DNA of 64,000 nt, from assembly GCA_958496175.1 (NCBI GenBank), contig OY292279.1, positions 19,034,001 through 19,098,000 of the forward strand. The letters run 5' to 3'. Positions 1-12,159 of the stretch are shown here, piece after piece. Position 1 is the first letter of the stretch. Every line of letters begins with the position of its first letter. Below the pieces are notes generated by a model that ran no database searches, was not told where the DNA came from, and was given only the letters and a program-made list of their open reading frames with translations. Origin of the DNA: Sisyra terminalis (taxonomy: Eukaryota; Arthropoda; Insecta; Neuroptera; Sisyridae). A program made the translations under genes and the position numbers.

Positions 1-1245
1 GACAAATAATTTGAGGATTCAAGGAAAAGAATGAGATTTTCCACATTTATATGTACCAAATACTTTAGTAAGTACTTTTGTATATATCATTTGTGTATTC
101 AATAAAGTAAAATTTGTTGTGAAAAAGGAGAAATGGTATATAAAAGTGATTATTTTATCTTTAAGAACAGACCTCAAAGCTTAAGAGCTTTGTGGTGCTG
201 AAGAAAAATACAGAAAATTAAATGAACGAAGAAATATTGATAGTTGATGTGCTTCCAAAAAGAAAAGCTTTCTAAATGGGTCATATTCTGAAAAAGAAAA
301 AACAAAGAAAAGGAATCATATTGAATTTATTGAAGGAAAAGTGGTACATCAAAGATTTCTCTTCGGTCTTTTCTAAGGAGAAGATTGCAATTCTATTGAA
401 GATCCTATTAAATCCAGATTAAAAGTCTCTTACAAAAAGGAATGGACTATCCAATTTGAAGCACCTTAAAATGAGTTCAACCACGCAGGAATCTGAACTA
501 CTCGTGAAGCAAAAATCAAATATTGTTTTCACTGCTCAAAAGAAAAGAATAAAACTAAATATCATTTTTTTAATTCCTACTGGAAAAAAATTAAAATATT
601 TTTTTCACAGGTGTGTATGGTTTTTTTTGCAGATGGAGGATAATCAAGTGACCAAGATATTTAAGTCGACCTCGATCTCGATTGAAACAATTATGTGGTG
701 ACTTCAAGATGCGTTTGAGAAAAATTGTATCATTCTTAAAATATTCAGAAGATTATTTAGTATTAGTCAAGGTGATCTCAATGTTCTTAATGCTTTGCAA
801 ATAAAGCAATTTCAATTACATTTATAATGTGCATAATTGTTATTTATTTATCTGCATTTTTGAATAAAATTACAATAAAATTGTATCACTTTTTTCCCGG
901 AATGAATTGTATTATATTAGTGGTTTATAGAATGTAGATGTCACAAAGATGTAACAAGAATTATAGGCAACTATGCATACGATCAATTTCCACAATTTTT
1001 CCACGACTACTTTTTTATTTACTATTACCATAATTTTGAATCATATTTCTATGGTATGGGTCAATTATACAATCCCATTATAAATGAAAAATGGCGACAA
1101 AATTTAATATAAAATCCATTTGGAATTTCTAGCTTTATTGATGAAATTTGAGAAGCATACATTATATTGTATAACATTTTAATTTGAATAAAAATTTTTG
1201 AAAAATTTAATTCAAGATCTCGACTTGGCAAGATTTATGTCCAAT
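1..1245. other. AT-rich flank without a recognised gene
   Basis: No open frame here has recognisable protein character. An open stretch near 456-701 is lysine- and phenylalanine-rich, of the length expected by chance in such AT-rich DNA, and lacks splice sites or motifs. AATAAA-like hexamers occur near 100, but nothing shows that a gene ends there. Confidence 0.4.
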
Positions 1246-1385
1246 TATTTTTTTTATCGTCGCTTTATAACTATTAAGTTCTTTAAAGATTCGAGCGTTA
1301 ATAAAAATCTGTATATCGAGAAATATCGAAAATTTGCTTGATACTAGTTTTGAAGAGGTCACCTTGAGTACTCGACTTACAAGAA
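1246..1385 (-). repeat. Truncated tRNA-derived SINE copy
   Basis: This stretch matches the body of the SINE family seen at 17335, 27440, 46474 and 50491. It has the TTTATCGTCGCTTTATAAC-type tail, the segment ending in GTTAATAAAAATC, then ATCGAGAAATATCGAAAATT and a degraded head (GTTTTGAAGAGGTCACC). The internal promoter is on the minus strand. It is more diverged than the other copies. Confidence 0.6.
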
Positions 1386-1519
1386 ATAATTTAAATTGTT
1401 TTAAAGATGTTCTAAACTATTATCAAAACATGATGCAGTTGATAATTTTTAACTTTACTTGATAAAATCTAAGAATTGTCAATTTGAAAATGCAAAAAAA
1501 TCGACGGATTTAAAATGCC

Positions 1520-2420
1520 TTACACGAGCTCCCATTGGCCTGACATTAAAATTACGTCACAGTACAGAAACTTCAAAATCCCACAGACGTTTTCCTATGA
1601 CAAATGTATTTTAACACAAATAGGAAAGTAGTTCGAATTGTCCGAACTAAATGTTAATGATTGGAACCATTTACAATATTTCAAATTTAATGTGGCCAGG
1701 TATATTTAATAACACTATTTTAGTTTCAACATAATCACCAAAAATGATCCAAATACCTTTTCGGGGCCAATTTTTTATTGATATCGGTCTATAGCTTTTT
1801 CTACGCGTTTCGATTAAGTCCTCATTTTTGAACTATCGGAAAAGCCTTTATTATACTTTATTCAAATTTTAGATATGATTTGATTGATTACAAAAATTAA
1901 GTTTTCTTAAAAACTTTAACATATTTTTTTTTAAATATTATGATAATATAATTTTCCTCATTTTCCTGCCTTGTCAATATTTCTTTAATCTTTAGAAAAT
2001 TATTCACAAGATTTTGCTTCAAATTCCAATTGTAATGTGCAATGTATTTGTATTAAAAGACTGAGTATTGAAATGATTGTTGAAAAGCGTAGTTTTTACA
2101 TTCAATAAATACAATTAACCTCTGTTTCGTAGAAAAAAATAATTAAGAGTAATTTTGAAGGTATTAAAATGTTCCGATACAGAAAATGAAAAAAAATTGT
2201 GTAAATTGTTTTATCTTATATCTCGGTTTCATTATATGAACTGTGACGTCATAGTAGACCCAGAAGAGCATCCATTATTTACGTACTCTTATTGGCTCAT
2301 TAATATTAAAACATTTTTTTATTTTATATAAATCTTTGATAGCTAAAAATTGGTTTTTCCCACTTTATTAATATCCCTGTGTGTCCCTTAATGTGTTATT
2401 AATGTTTATTATGTCCCTTA
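1520..2420. repeat. Interspersed ~1 kb repeat, copy 1
   Basis: This region aligns by eye with 4650-5760. Shared landmarks in the same order are a TTACGTCACAGT/TGACGTCACAGT block, a GTTTTCCTATGACAAATGTA-like block, a run resembling GCTTTTTCTACNCNTTTC, an ATTTTGCTTCAAATT-like block, and a closing GTGACGTCA motif followed by TTGGTTTTTCCC. Both ends carry the palindrome TGACGTCA or a one-base variant. No coding capacity was seen, so it is probably a non-autonomous element. Confidence 0.6.
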
Positions 2421-2570
2421 TCGATTAAAAAAAATGTGCGTTTTGTGATATATTAAATTAGCTCTTGATTAAAATTGATTTCCTTTAAATTAATCCGCGA
2501 TTAAATCGACGAAAAAAAACACCAAAAAATGTGATTTGGATGAAAAACAAAATAGAAGATAAAAAAAAAT

Positions 2571-2810
2571 AAGACGATATTTCAGGTTGTTTAAGATCGG
2601 TTTTTTTATTTAATATTTTTATTATGCAATTAGCTACGTTTCGTTACGTATCGTAACTTCATCAGGCTTCGTGATTCACAACAATAAAATATTTTCAATT
2701 GAAAATATTTTATAACTGATGAAGTTACGATACGTAACGAAACGTAGCTAATTGAATCATAAAAATATTAAATAAAAAAACCGATCTTAAACAACTTAAA
2801 TTGTCGTCTT
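2571..2810. mobile_element. Foldback (inverted-repeat) element with CTGATGA...GAAAC motif
   Basis: Two arms of about 80-95 bases (2571-2665 and 2716-2810) are near-perfect reverse complements separated by a ~50-base A/T spacer. Each arm contains AATTAGCTACGTTTCGTTAC or its complement and ends outward in AAGACGATATTTCAGG-like sequence. A related but less symmetrical copy lies at 4056-4285. No open frame is present, so it is non-autonomous. Each arm contains a short hairpin flanked by CTGATGA and GAAAC, discussed as a finding. Confidence 0.75.
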
Positions 2811-3834
2811 ATTTAAAAAAAATAAAAGCTGAGATCTGAATTTTATCATCTATTATAAAAAATAAGTAAATGCTAACGTTTTTAAAATGGAACTTGTACC
2901 TATAGTTTATTGGCAGCTAAAACTAGCTAAGTTATTTAATGTTAAAGAGCTTTTAAGGTACCTAGAGAATTTGGTACCGGTTTAGACCCCAACTCTTTTA
3001 TTTGGAAAACATACCCAGAATATTAAACAATTTAACTAAGTAGAATCAAGAACGAATTTTCTAATGGTTTTTTTGTCTTCGGAAAAATGGTTCATAACTT
3101 GGAAATCGTTTTACATTTGTCTTTTCATCTTCAAGTTGATTACCTATTAACAAGAGACAGTCGATTGTTTAAAAATACCACAATTACGAAAAAAGAAGGA
3201 AACAAAACATGATATAATAAATATTGAAATCCGTTTCCTTAATTCACATTTTCCGAATGAATTTTATTTTAAACAACGGTAATTTCACGTGGTTTCATTT
3301 ACGTGATTATTGCATGACTTGGTGATTAAATCTGAACTAAAAATAATAATAGAGTTGCCTCATTCTACTCTATTAAAGAAAAAGATTTATTTATAATTAG
3401 GTTACGAAATCAATATCAAGTTATTGATATATTTCAAACTTATTATATTTAAATCAATAGTTTGAATTTATTTGAGTTGTTACATAAGGGTAATATTAAT
3501 ATTTATGGAGAGCTACATAAAGCTGCTATTGAAAATCAAATTACGTAAATGTTTCTACAGTTTGTAATTGAATAACAATTTCATATGATTCTATATTGGT
3601 TTCGTCTAAAAATAGTGGAAATCGAAACGATATAATTTTTATACAGAAAAAAAAAACAGTGTTCTTGAATATTTTTTCGTTCAGATAGGAAGTGGAACTA
3701 TTCAAAAGTTATAACTTTTTTTTAGAATCAAAAAACTTTCAAGGATTCAAGGAAAATTAAAATCATCATATTGGTTACAAGTATAGTCGTTTTAGTTAAT
3801 TTTATAGCATAGAAAAAAAGAGTTGACATTAAAT

Positions 3835-3957
3835 TGGAAACTCCCTGGAAAAAGACCAAGAGGAAAATCAAGTCTACGATGGGAAACTTATTTTGGACAA
3901 ATTATGGCAGAGAAAGATCTACTGGAGGGAGGGATTGGAAAATCAGAGAATTGTGAA
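3835..3957 (+). pseudogene. LINE ORF2 C-terminal tail fragment
   Basis: Read in one frame this gives a GKRPRGKSSLRWETYF-type peptide running to a stop at about 3957. A basic 'GKRPRGRPxxRWxD' segment is a common tail of non-LTR retrotransposon ORF2 proteins, just after the reverse transcriptase region. Nothing upstream is open, so this is a 5'-truncated, dead copy. Recognition is from the short motif only; the clade is not assigned. Confidence 0.5.
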
Positions 3958-4055
3958 TAAGAATAGGAAAATGCCAAAGTAGAAGAAGCAAAAATATGTT
4001 AGGTGTCAATAGATGATAAAATTCAGATCTAAGCTTTTATTAAATAAGGAAAACA

Positions 4056-4285
4056 ATTCAGGTTGATCAAGATCGGTTTTTTTTATCTGATGTTTTTTTT
4101 AATATTCAAATTAGCTACGTTTCGTTACGTATCGTAACTTCATCAGGCTTCTATAAAAAATTAAAATAATTACAAAATGTGTCAATCATACGTATCGAAA
4201 TTATATTATGTATCTAATTTCAATGTTAAAAAACATTAAATAAATAAAAAACGAACTTAAACAACCTGGATTGTCTTCTTTATTT
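4056..4285. mobile_element. Second copy of the foldback element
   Basis: The left arm matches the element at 2571: AGATCGGTTTTTTTTATC, then AATTAGCTACGTTTCGTTAC, then TTCATCAGGCTTC. The right end carries ACTTAAACAACCTGGATTG. The internal right arm is degraded, so only the outer ends are still complementary. Confidence 0.65.
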
Positions 4286-4649
4286 AGTTGTCAATTGTAA
4301 CTAAACAATAATTCAAAGTTATTATTATTTATTAGTATTTAAAATTGTAAAATACGAGGAAGCGTCAAATGAAATCAAAGAAAAAAATAATTCATAGAAA
4401 TTTATCTTCACTTTGGTCATGCTGCTAATTATTTCAATAAGAAAAACTTTAAATAACCTTATTTATTATTCATAGTCGTTTTATAGACCAAAGTGGCCCT
4501 AGGGCACATAAAAATTCGTTAATCGAGAAGTATTAAAAATGTACTCGTCACGATATTTACCTTAATTCATGTGGTAAAACTTAAGGTTTTTTTCTTTTTC
4601 TCTATTTTCCCTTAAATATTGCTTTTAAATAAATGTCTAAAACAAGAAA

Positions 4650-5760
4650 AAACAAGATCTTATTGACCCAGTATTAAAATGACGTCACAGTTCAGAAATT
4701 TTAAAATTTCACGGAAGTTTTCCTACGACAAATGTATTTAAGCACAAATAGTAAGGTCGTTTAAATCGCTTGAACTATATTTAATTATTTAAACTTTATA
4801 CCTACAATCTTTGGCATTTAGTAAGACCAATAAGATGGAAAAATGTAATTGAAATACCCTTTAGAAAGTACGAAACAACAATTCGTCTGAGTTATAATAA
4901 TGATTAAAGGCTGTTATTTTTTCTGAATACAGTCTTTATATTTATTTCATATTATGTCCAAATTTCATTTCAATTGGCCCCTCAATGTTGAGAAAAAATA
5001 TTCATTCAAAACTTGTCCAAATACTTTCCAGAGTTATCGTTCAATGGCTTTTTCTACCCTCTTCATATAAGTCAACATTTTTGAACTATTGGTTAATAAT
5101 TTACAATACTTAATTTACTATAATTACTATACTTTTCTCCAAATTTCAAGTATAATTTGATTGATTACGAAAATAAAGTTTTCCTAAAAGCTTATAAATC
5201 CATATAAAATAAAACATCCTTTTTACAAAAAAACCTAATTTTCCTCCTTTTCCAGCAAAGTCAAACTTTTTTAATCTTTAGGAAATTATTTGCTAGACCT
5301 TGCTCAAATTGTAATTATAGTTTAATCGTTTGGAAAAACAGTATTTCTTACATGCATTTAAGGTCTCAATATTGAAATGATAAATAAAAAGCTCAGCTTT
5401 TACATACACAAAATTAATTATCTTGTATTTCCTAGGAGAAAAATGAGGGTAATTTTTATGGAATGAAAATGTTTCCCGTGGCGGGAAAACTGAAAAATTG
5501 TGTATATTATTATTGCGTTTATAACAACCGCTCAATGATTTATTTTTATTTCGCTTTCAATAAATGGACTGTGACGTCACATAAGTCCCCTAAGCGCCCT
5601 AATCGTTTTTAAACTCTCATTTGCTCATTTATATGAAAAAAAAATCTGCAAAAATTTAAATTTTTCATTAATAGAAATTAGTTTTTCCCCGCTTTTATAG
5701 TTTTCTTTATCGCTTAACAAAAAGTGCATATGGTCAACTATACATTTTATTATATTCTAT
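4650..5760. repeat. Interspersed ~1 kb repeat, copy 2
   Basis: This is the partner of 1520-2420, in the same orientation with the same block order and roughly 70-80% similarity by eye in the matched blocks. It begins near AAAATGACGTCACAGTTC (about 4676) and the second CRE-like palindrome GTGACGTCAC lies near 5570. A short minus-strand open frame within it (5293-5535) looks like chance. Confidence 0.6.
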
Positions 5761-6097
5761 TTTAACTTAAAAATAAAATAAAATACGGTAAATTTTTAGT
5801 ATCTAGCTCATTATCAACTATGAAATTAACTTAGTTATCAATAAAATCGATTTTTTTATAGTTTTGATGTCAAAAAATATTTCTTTCCTCACAATAATTG
5901 CCTTTAATATTGTAAAAGTTTACGTAATAATATTTGTAAGAATTGAACTTTATTTGATTTGATGGTGGAATAGGAAAATTTTTTTCTATAAATCAATGCA
6001 AAAGCTCTGCAAACAAAGAAAATAAATTAACGTTTTTAAAAAATTCCCAGTTTTTAATGATTAATATTCTTATATCTTTTTTATTATTGGTAACTAG
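5761..6097. other. AT-rich spacer, nothing recognised
   Basis: No open frame, repeat arm or RNA gene could be recognised. Confidence 0.4.
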
Positions 6098-6260
6098 TAA
6101 TGTGCGACCGAACTTTCGATTTCAGTCTAGTTTCAGTAAAAAAACTAGCAACTTTCCGTGAAATATTCACTGCCCCAGACTGACACAAGTGACAAATGGC
6201 AAAAACTAGCAATTGAATGAAATCGAAATGACAGTTGAAACAAATGACATGATAGTTCAA
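6098..6260. mobile_element. Fragment of hAT-like MITE family (TAATGTGCGACCGAA end)
   Basis: The left end, TAATGTGCGACCGAACTTTC, matches the terminal sequence of the ~600-bp elements at 13554, 36242 and 46607. The interior (CTGACACAAGTGACAAATGG, CAGTTGAAACAAATGACA) is the reverse complement of part of 16670-16760, so the same mosaic is present twice in opposite orientations. Confidence 0.55.
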
Positions 6261-6299
6261 ATTTGAGACGATAAATATTTTATTTGTATTCCACATAAA

Positions 6300-8690
6300 T
6301 GGATGTGTTTAAAACTTTATATTCTTTGTCCTTGTCTTCGCCGCAACGCATACGTTTGCTTGAGATATGTATTTTGATATTAAAAGTAATTTATGTTTAA
6401 AATTGTATCATATTTTAGTTATCACAAACCACTTATAACTGGTGTGCCAGTTCAAGCATTACCGAAAGAAGCTACGGCAATGGATTGAAAACATCTTTTT
6501 AATTATATCGAAGAAGTATAACTTCTCACGTGTGTACATAAGTACTGACATTGTTTTTTATACTTTTTCAGAAGTTCAAACCTCCTACGAATTATAATTT
6601 AAGCAAAATCACTACCTTCCAATTTTCCAATTTTGTTTCTACTTACTCAAAACCTTGACCAAATATATTCGATACAAATCAATAAAATAACTACTGAACA
6701 AATCTTAATTAATACAAGGTTGATTTATCAATCAGATCCGTTCTTTTCCTCGATTGTTATCTAAATTTATTAATTATTAAACATCGAAAATTCGATTAGT
6801 AATTGGGTTTTTTTTTCAGAGGTTGAACTTATTAAGAAAAATGGGACCGTTATGACACTTTCAAATGGACTAAATTTCATTCAAGGCTAAATCTCGATTA
6901 AAAAAAAAAAGAAAAGATTTCTCGAACCGATTTTCATTGGAAGAAATTGGTTTAAAATTATGAAAACGTCACTTAATTGAGAAATTTTATTTCATTCATT
7001 CGAAGATTTGATGAATTATTTAATAAATTATTATAGATGGGTCAACGACTGGCTTAAATCATCTGTTTTCTTAGCAGAGGGAATAACATTTGCTGACATA
7101 TGGATAAGTATACGTAAGACTTAAGTTAATTTAAACAATTTGTTGATTACATCACTTTTGCTCCGTCCTCATAATGATGAGCGCACAAAATGCGACTATA
7201 ACTAAAAAAGACGAATATTAATACAAGGACGCTGGAACAATAACTGAATATTAACTACTGAACATTTTTTTTTTTTAATTTTATACTTCCCTAAAATATA
7301 AATACAATTTGGAGGTTTCTTTATAAGAGGATCTAATAAAATATGAAATGTCGTCGATGTATTAAAATATTAAATAAGTTTATGAGTTTTTCTCGAGGTT
7401 GTTCACCTAGGCTTAGGTGTAGATAAAAAGAAGCGTCGAAATTGTATTTTAACATAATAAATGTCTCTTTTTCCAAAAAAAAAAAAAATATGAGTATTTG
7501 TAAAGAATTCGACTGTTATCTGATCTAGTGCTGTATACAAATTGCGCAGTTCTAAAACTTCTTAGTACACTTCTAAATCCCATACTGAGTTGTTTAGTTA
7601 TAGAGTTGTAGTAAAATAAAAAATTTAAAAAAATTCTAAAAATAAAAAAAAAACAATGTTTTGTTTTAATTTATTTTACTTTTTCTACTATACATTGCGG
7701 TTTTTAATTGAACAAAGTTTCCTTAAATATTTCAAGTTGTCTACTTTGAATTCTTTCTTAGTAACATGGCGGTTAAGTTTCTATAAAATTAGATAGAAGT
7801 TAAAAGACGGATTGAAATTCTGAACTTATTAAAAAGAGGAATCGGCTTAAAGGACTCGAATTAAAGAACCTCGCCAGGGATATTATACTTATACTTTCTT
7901 AGGGACTTATACTTTCGATTGGCATCCTAAAAAACCAAACTTAAAATTTGACGATTTTCGTGAAAAATCAACGATGGTTAACCTACGGTTTTTTTTTTGA
8001 CGAAATTTTTTTCTGTTTCGAATTCGAAATAGATTGTTTTATTATCGTTTATTACATTGATACGAACCCGAAACTGTGCTTGGTTCGAAAATCATCCCTT
8101 ATTTAACGATGTTACAAGCAATTGAAGTTTGGATGGTTTAATAATTTCTTCTGGCACTTTAATGGTCGATTTCATCCCTTAAACGTGGTTGGTTTTCGGA
8201 AAAATTTGCACAGCATGTACGGATGGATTTATACTTTCGATTGGCATCATAAAAAACAAAACTTAAATTTTGACGATTTTCGTGAAAAATCAACGATTTT
8301 ATCAACGAAATCAACCACGCGGAAAAATAAGTCTACTGTCAGGCAGACAACATAGGAAAAGAAGGTTATTCTATGAGTTAATTTTTCTAACAATAAACTA
8401 TACTTTTCCTAGTTACTAATCATTTCACGAAAAATGCACTTTCAGTGTTTTATGAGGTGAGCAGACACTTGGCCAGAAGAAAAATCTTCACACGAAAGTT
8501 GCCCTCATGGAAATTGACTCACATAGAAAATTCTCCATATAGAAATTAATGCACAATTAAATATCCTCACATGGAAATTAACCCACGGGAAAAAAATATT
8601 TTATTATTTATTATTTTATTATAAGTGTTGTAATAGTATTGATATTTTAACAACATTAAAATTCAGTTAACAGAAAAAATAGAAAATTAT
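6300..8690. other. Gene-poor AT-rich spacer with a short direct duplication
   Basis: No gene was recognised. A ~70-base segment containing ACTTTCGATTGGCATC and TTTGACGATTTTCGTGAAAA occurs twice in direct orientation, at about 7908-7975 and 8228-8300. The open frame at 8122-8355 overlaps the second copy and has no independent coding support. Confidence 0.45.
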
Positions 8691-11120
8691 ATAATTTTCT
8701 ACTTAAACTATGCCTGTTCTTTGCAGATAAAATCGAGAAAAATGCATACAATTTCATTCTTATATCTAAACTCTCTTAAAAAATATGATTTTTGCAACGG
8801 TTTTCTATGTTATCAAAATTAATCTATAATTAAAATTAATATTTTTTTCTATGAAAATCTATAATTTTCTACTTAAGCTATATCTTCTTTGCAGATAAAA
8901 TCGAGTAAAATGTATACAATTTCATTTGAACAAATTTTTGATAGCTATATTAAGTTTATATAAAACTTGAATCTTTTTTTTTTAGAAAATTTTTCAGAAA
9001 TTAATATTTGTGAAAAGTTTTTTATAATTATTCTTTGAAGTGATATAACATTAAAGAATTGCTTAAGATATAAATTGAGCAAGTTGGTTTTAAATAAAAA
9101 CCATAATAAAACCATAATAATCTATACCCAAAATGGAGCAAAATGTAGACAATTTCATTCTTATATCTAAACCCTCTCTAAAAATGTAATTTCTAGAGGG
9201 TTTTCTGAAAAAAATCATTATTTTTTCCACGAAAGTATAAGTAAGTTGTTTCTGTTTAAACTATAATTTTTCTTTGGAAATTTTGATCAAATTTATGATA
9301 GTTATGTTAAATTTTTGTAATACTTGAAACCTTAGTATTAGAAAATCATTCCGAAACTAATATTTGTAAAAAAATATTTTTTTCAATGAAAGTATGTATT
9401 TTTCTACTTAAACTATACATATTCTTTGCTGATAAAATTCAGCAAAATGTATACAATTTCATTCTTATATCTAAACCCACTTCAAAAATATAATTTCTGA
9501 GAGGGTTTTCTGGAAAAAAAGTTATGATTTTTTCCACGAAAGTATAAGAAAGTTTTTTCCACTTAATCTATAACTTTTCTTTGTAAATAATGCTCAAATT
9601 TTTGAAATCTACGTTAAATTTTAATAAAACTTGCAACCTTTCTTTTAGAAAATCATTGCCAAACTAATATTTATAAAATGTTTTGTTCTTATAATCATTC
9701 TTCGAAGTGATATCACATTAAAGAATTGCATGAGAAATAAATAGAGTAAGTTGATTTCTATTAATCAAAACCATAATAATCTATACCTAAAATAGAGCAA
9801 AACGTAGACAATTTCATTCATATATGTAAACCCTCTTTAAAAATATAATTTTACGAGAGTTTTCAGAACAAAATTAATAATTTATTCCTCGAAAATATAA
9901 ACAACTTTTTTCCACTTAAACTTTAACTTTTCTTTGGAAATATTGGTCTAATTTTTGATATCATTGTTAAATTTTTGTAAAACTTGAAAACTTTTTTTTA
10001 AGAAAATTATTCCAAAAGTAATATTTGTAAAAAGTTATATATATATATATATAATTGTTCTTCGAAGTGATATCACATTAAAGAATTGCTTGAGATATAA
10101 ATAGCGTAAGTTGGTTTTTGTATTAATCAAAACCATAATAATCTACATCCAAAATGGAGCAAACCATAGAAAATTTCATTCTTATATCTAAACCCTTCCT
10201 AAAAGTATTATTTTCGCAAGGGTAAAATTAATATTTTTTCCATGAAAGTATATATTTTTCTAATTAAACTATAACTGTTTTTTGCTGATAAAATCGAGCA
10301 AAATGTAGACAATTTCATTCTTATATCTGAAGACTTTTTAAAAGTATAATTTTTGCGAGGTTTTTCTGAAAAAAAAAATCATAATTTTTTCCACGAAAGT
10401 AAGTATAAGTAATTTTTTTCCGCTTAAACTGTAACTTTTCTTTGGAAATTTTGATCAAGTTTTTGAAATCTACGTTAAATTTTGGTAAAACTTGAATGTT
10501 TTCTTTTTTGAAAATCATTCCGAAACTAATATTTATAAAAACATATTTTTTTCCATGAAAGTATATATTTTTCTACTTAAACTATCCTTGCAGATAAAAT
10601 GGAGCAAATTATAGACAATTTCATTCTTATATCTTAACTCCATTTAAAAATATAATTTTTGCTAGGGTTTTTTGAACTAAAAAATCATATTTAAAAAAAA
10701 CATTTTTGAACTTAAGAAATCATTTTTGAACTTAAAAATCATATTTTTTCCACGAAAGTATAAGTAAGTGTTTTTCCGCTTAATCTATAACCTTTCTTTC
10801 GAGATTTTGGTCAAATTTTTAAAAGCTAAGTTAAATTTTTTGTTAAACATGAAACCTATCTTTTAGAAAATCATTTCGGAACTAATTTTTGTAAAAAAAA
10901 TATATAATTGTTCTTCGACTATGAAATAAAAATAAAACATTAAGACGATGTGACAGTATTTTAAGGTACAATGTGAAGGAATTTAAAAGAAAAGTCCCCA
11001 GAAAGTATAATTTCAATTAGTCTTATTGTTGATAGTACTTGAAACCTTTCTTTTAGAAACTATTATTTGTAACAAAAAATTATAATTATTCTTTGCTTAT
11101 GAAATAAAAACAAGACCTTA
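8690..11120. repeat. Degenerate long-unit tandem array
   Basis: A composite unit recurs across this block. It contains AAAATGGAGCAAAATGTAGA, CAATTTCATTCTTATATCTA, a TTTTCTGAAAAAAAT piece, TTTTTCCACGAAAGTATAAG and TTTTTCTACTTAAACTATAA. The anchor CAATTTCATTCTTATATCT appears near 8748, 9150, 9452, 9808, 10170, 10310 and 10616. Spacing is irregular (about 140 to 400 bases, most 300-360), so units have been partly deleted or rearranged. An (AT)n run sits near 10038-10052. No coding frame is conserved between units. Confidence 0.8.
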
Positions 11121-11189
11121 AGGTAGTATTTTAAAGTAAAATATGAAGGAATTTAGAAGTAAAGTCTCCAGAAATTATAATTACAATTA

Positions 11190-11750
11190 GTCTAATTGTT
11201 GATAGTTTGTAGAAATGACAATACCTGGAACGAAGAAGTAAGACCTTAACGTTGTGCTTGAATGGTCAATTGCAACAACTGTAAATTTTACATTTTTTCG
11301 ATTAACAAAACCATAAACTGTTCATGTGCATTATAATTGTGTTGAAGCACTAAAAATATCTACACGTGTCCTAATCATAAACAACAAACACAGAAAACCA
11401 GCGAAAAACGAAACGGAAAAAGCGTTGAAAATCGGGGGGACAAACTCGCGATGGTCGGCGTCAAAAAAAGACCTAATCGACGGGCAACGTTCTCAGGAAA
11501 ATTGAGTTTATTATAGACCGAGGCTCGTTTGACCGGAATGAAAAACTAAAGGAAAACTATAGCACGAATGCAAGAATGCGTTTTCTTGTGTATTTTCTCG
11601 CGGAGAAAACTGTACTTGTGCGTATGTTGACCGATTTGACCAAACTGACCGAAACCAGCAAATCGCCACAAGTATACGACAACACAACCACATGGCAGAG
11701 ACATAACAGGAAAAGTAGGGATAAACAATGACATTGACTTTTCCAATGAG
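11190..11750. other. GC-richer island without a gene assignment
   Basis: This stretch is visibly richer in G+C than its surroundings (for example GATGGTCGGCGTC and GACCGAGGCTCG). Open frames on the minus strand at 11511-11746 give no recognisable protein and no splice context. It could be a promoter or first non-coding exon of a gene outside the window, an old insertion, or a non-coding RNA. Sequence alone does not decide. Confidence 0.3.
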
Positions 11751-12159
11751 CTATTGGAAATATATTATGAATACAGAACTATCGGTTATTTAAAACACAA
11801 ATTTGATTACCAAATTTTAATGATTTAAAAAATTTAAAAATAAAAAAAAGAAAGTTAATATTTCACTTCCGCTTTCAAACCTTTTAAGGTTTGCACGTTG
11901 GCTTCAAATACCTATAAATGAATAAAATAAAAGAACTTATTTTATTTTCCTTGTTTTTTGTGAACTATATTTTTATAATCTTGGTGCTTTATAGTCAAAT
12001 ATTCAGTAAAGGATTTGCCATAAAACTAGGGGACTAGCTCATGGCCCGAAGCAGTTCACTGAGTAGTGTCGCAAGATAGATAATATTATTTATTCTTTTA
12101 TGTGACATTTTTGAAATTAATTATAAAAATATTTTCAGTAATTTATGGGACACCAACTT

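Noticed and set aside
8122..8355. 77-codon plus-strand frame
   Set aside because: It overlaps one copy of a short direct duplication and is not open in the other copy.
8690..11120. CRISPR-like array
   Set aside because: Units are long, diverged and irregularly spaced in eukaryotic DNA. There are no short identical repeats with unique spacers and no cas genes.
11511..11746. Two minus-strand open frames in the GC-richer island
   Set aside because: Short, overlapping, with no motif or splice context, and explained by the lower local stop frequency in GC-richer DNA.
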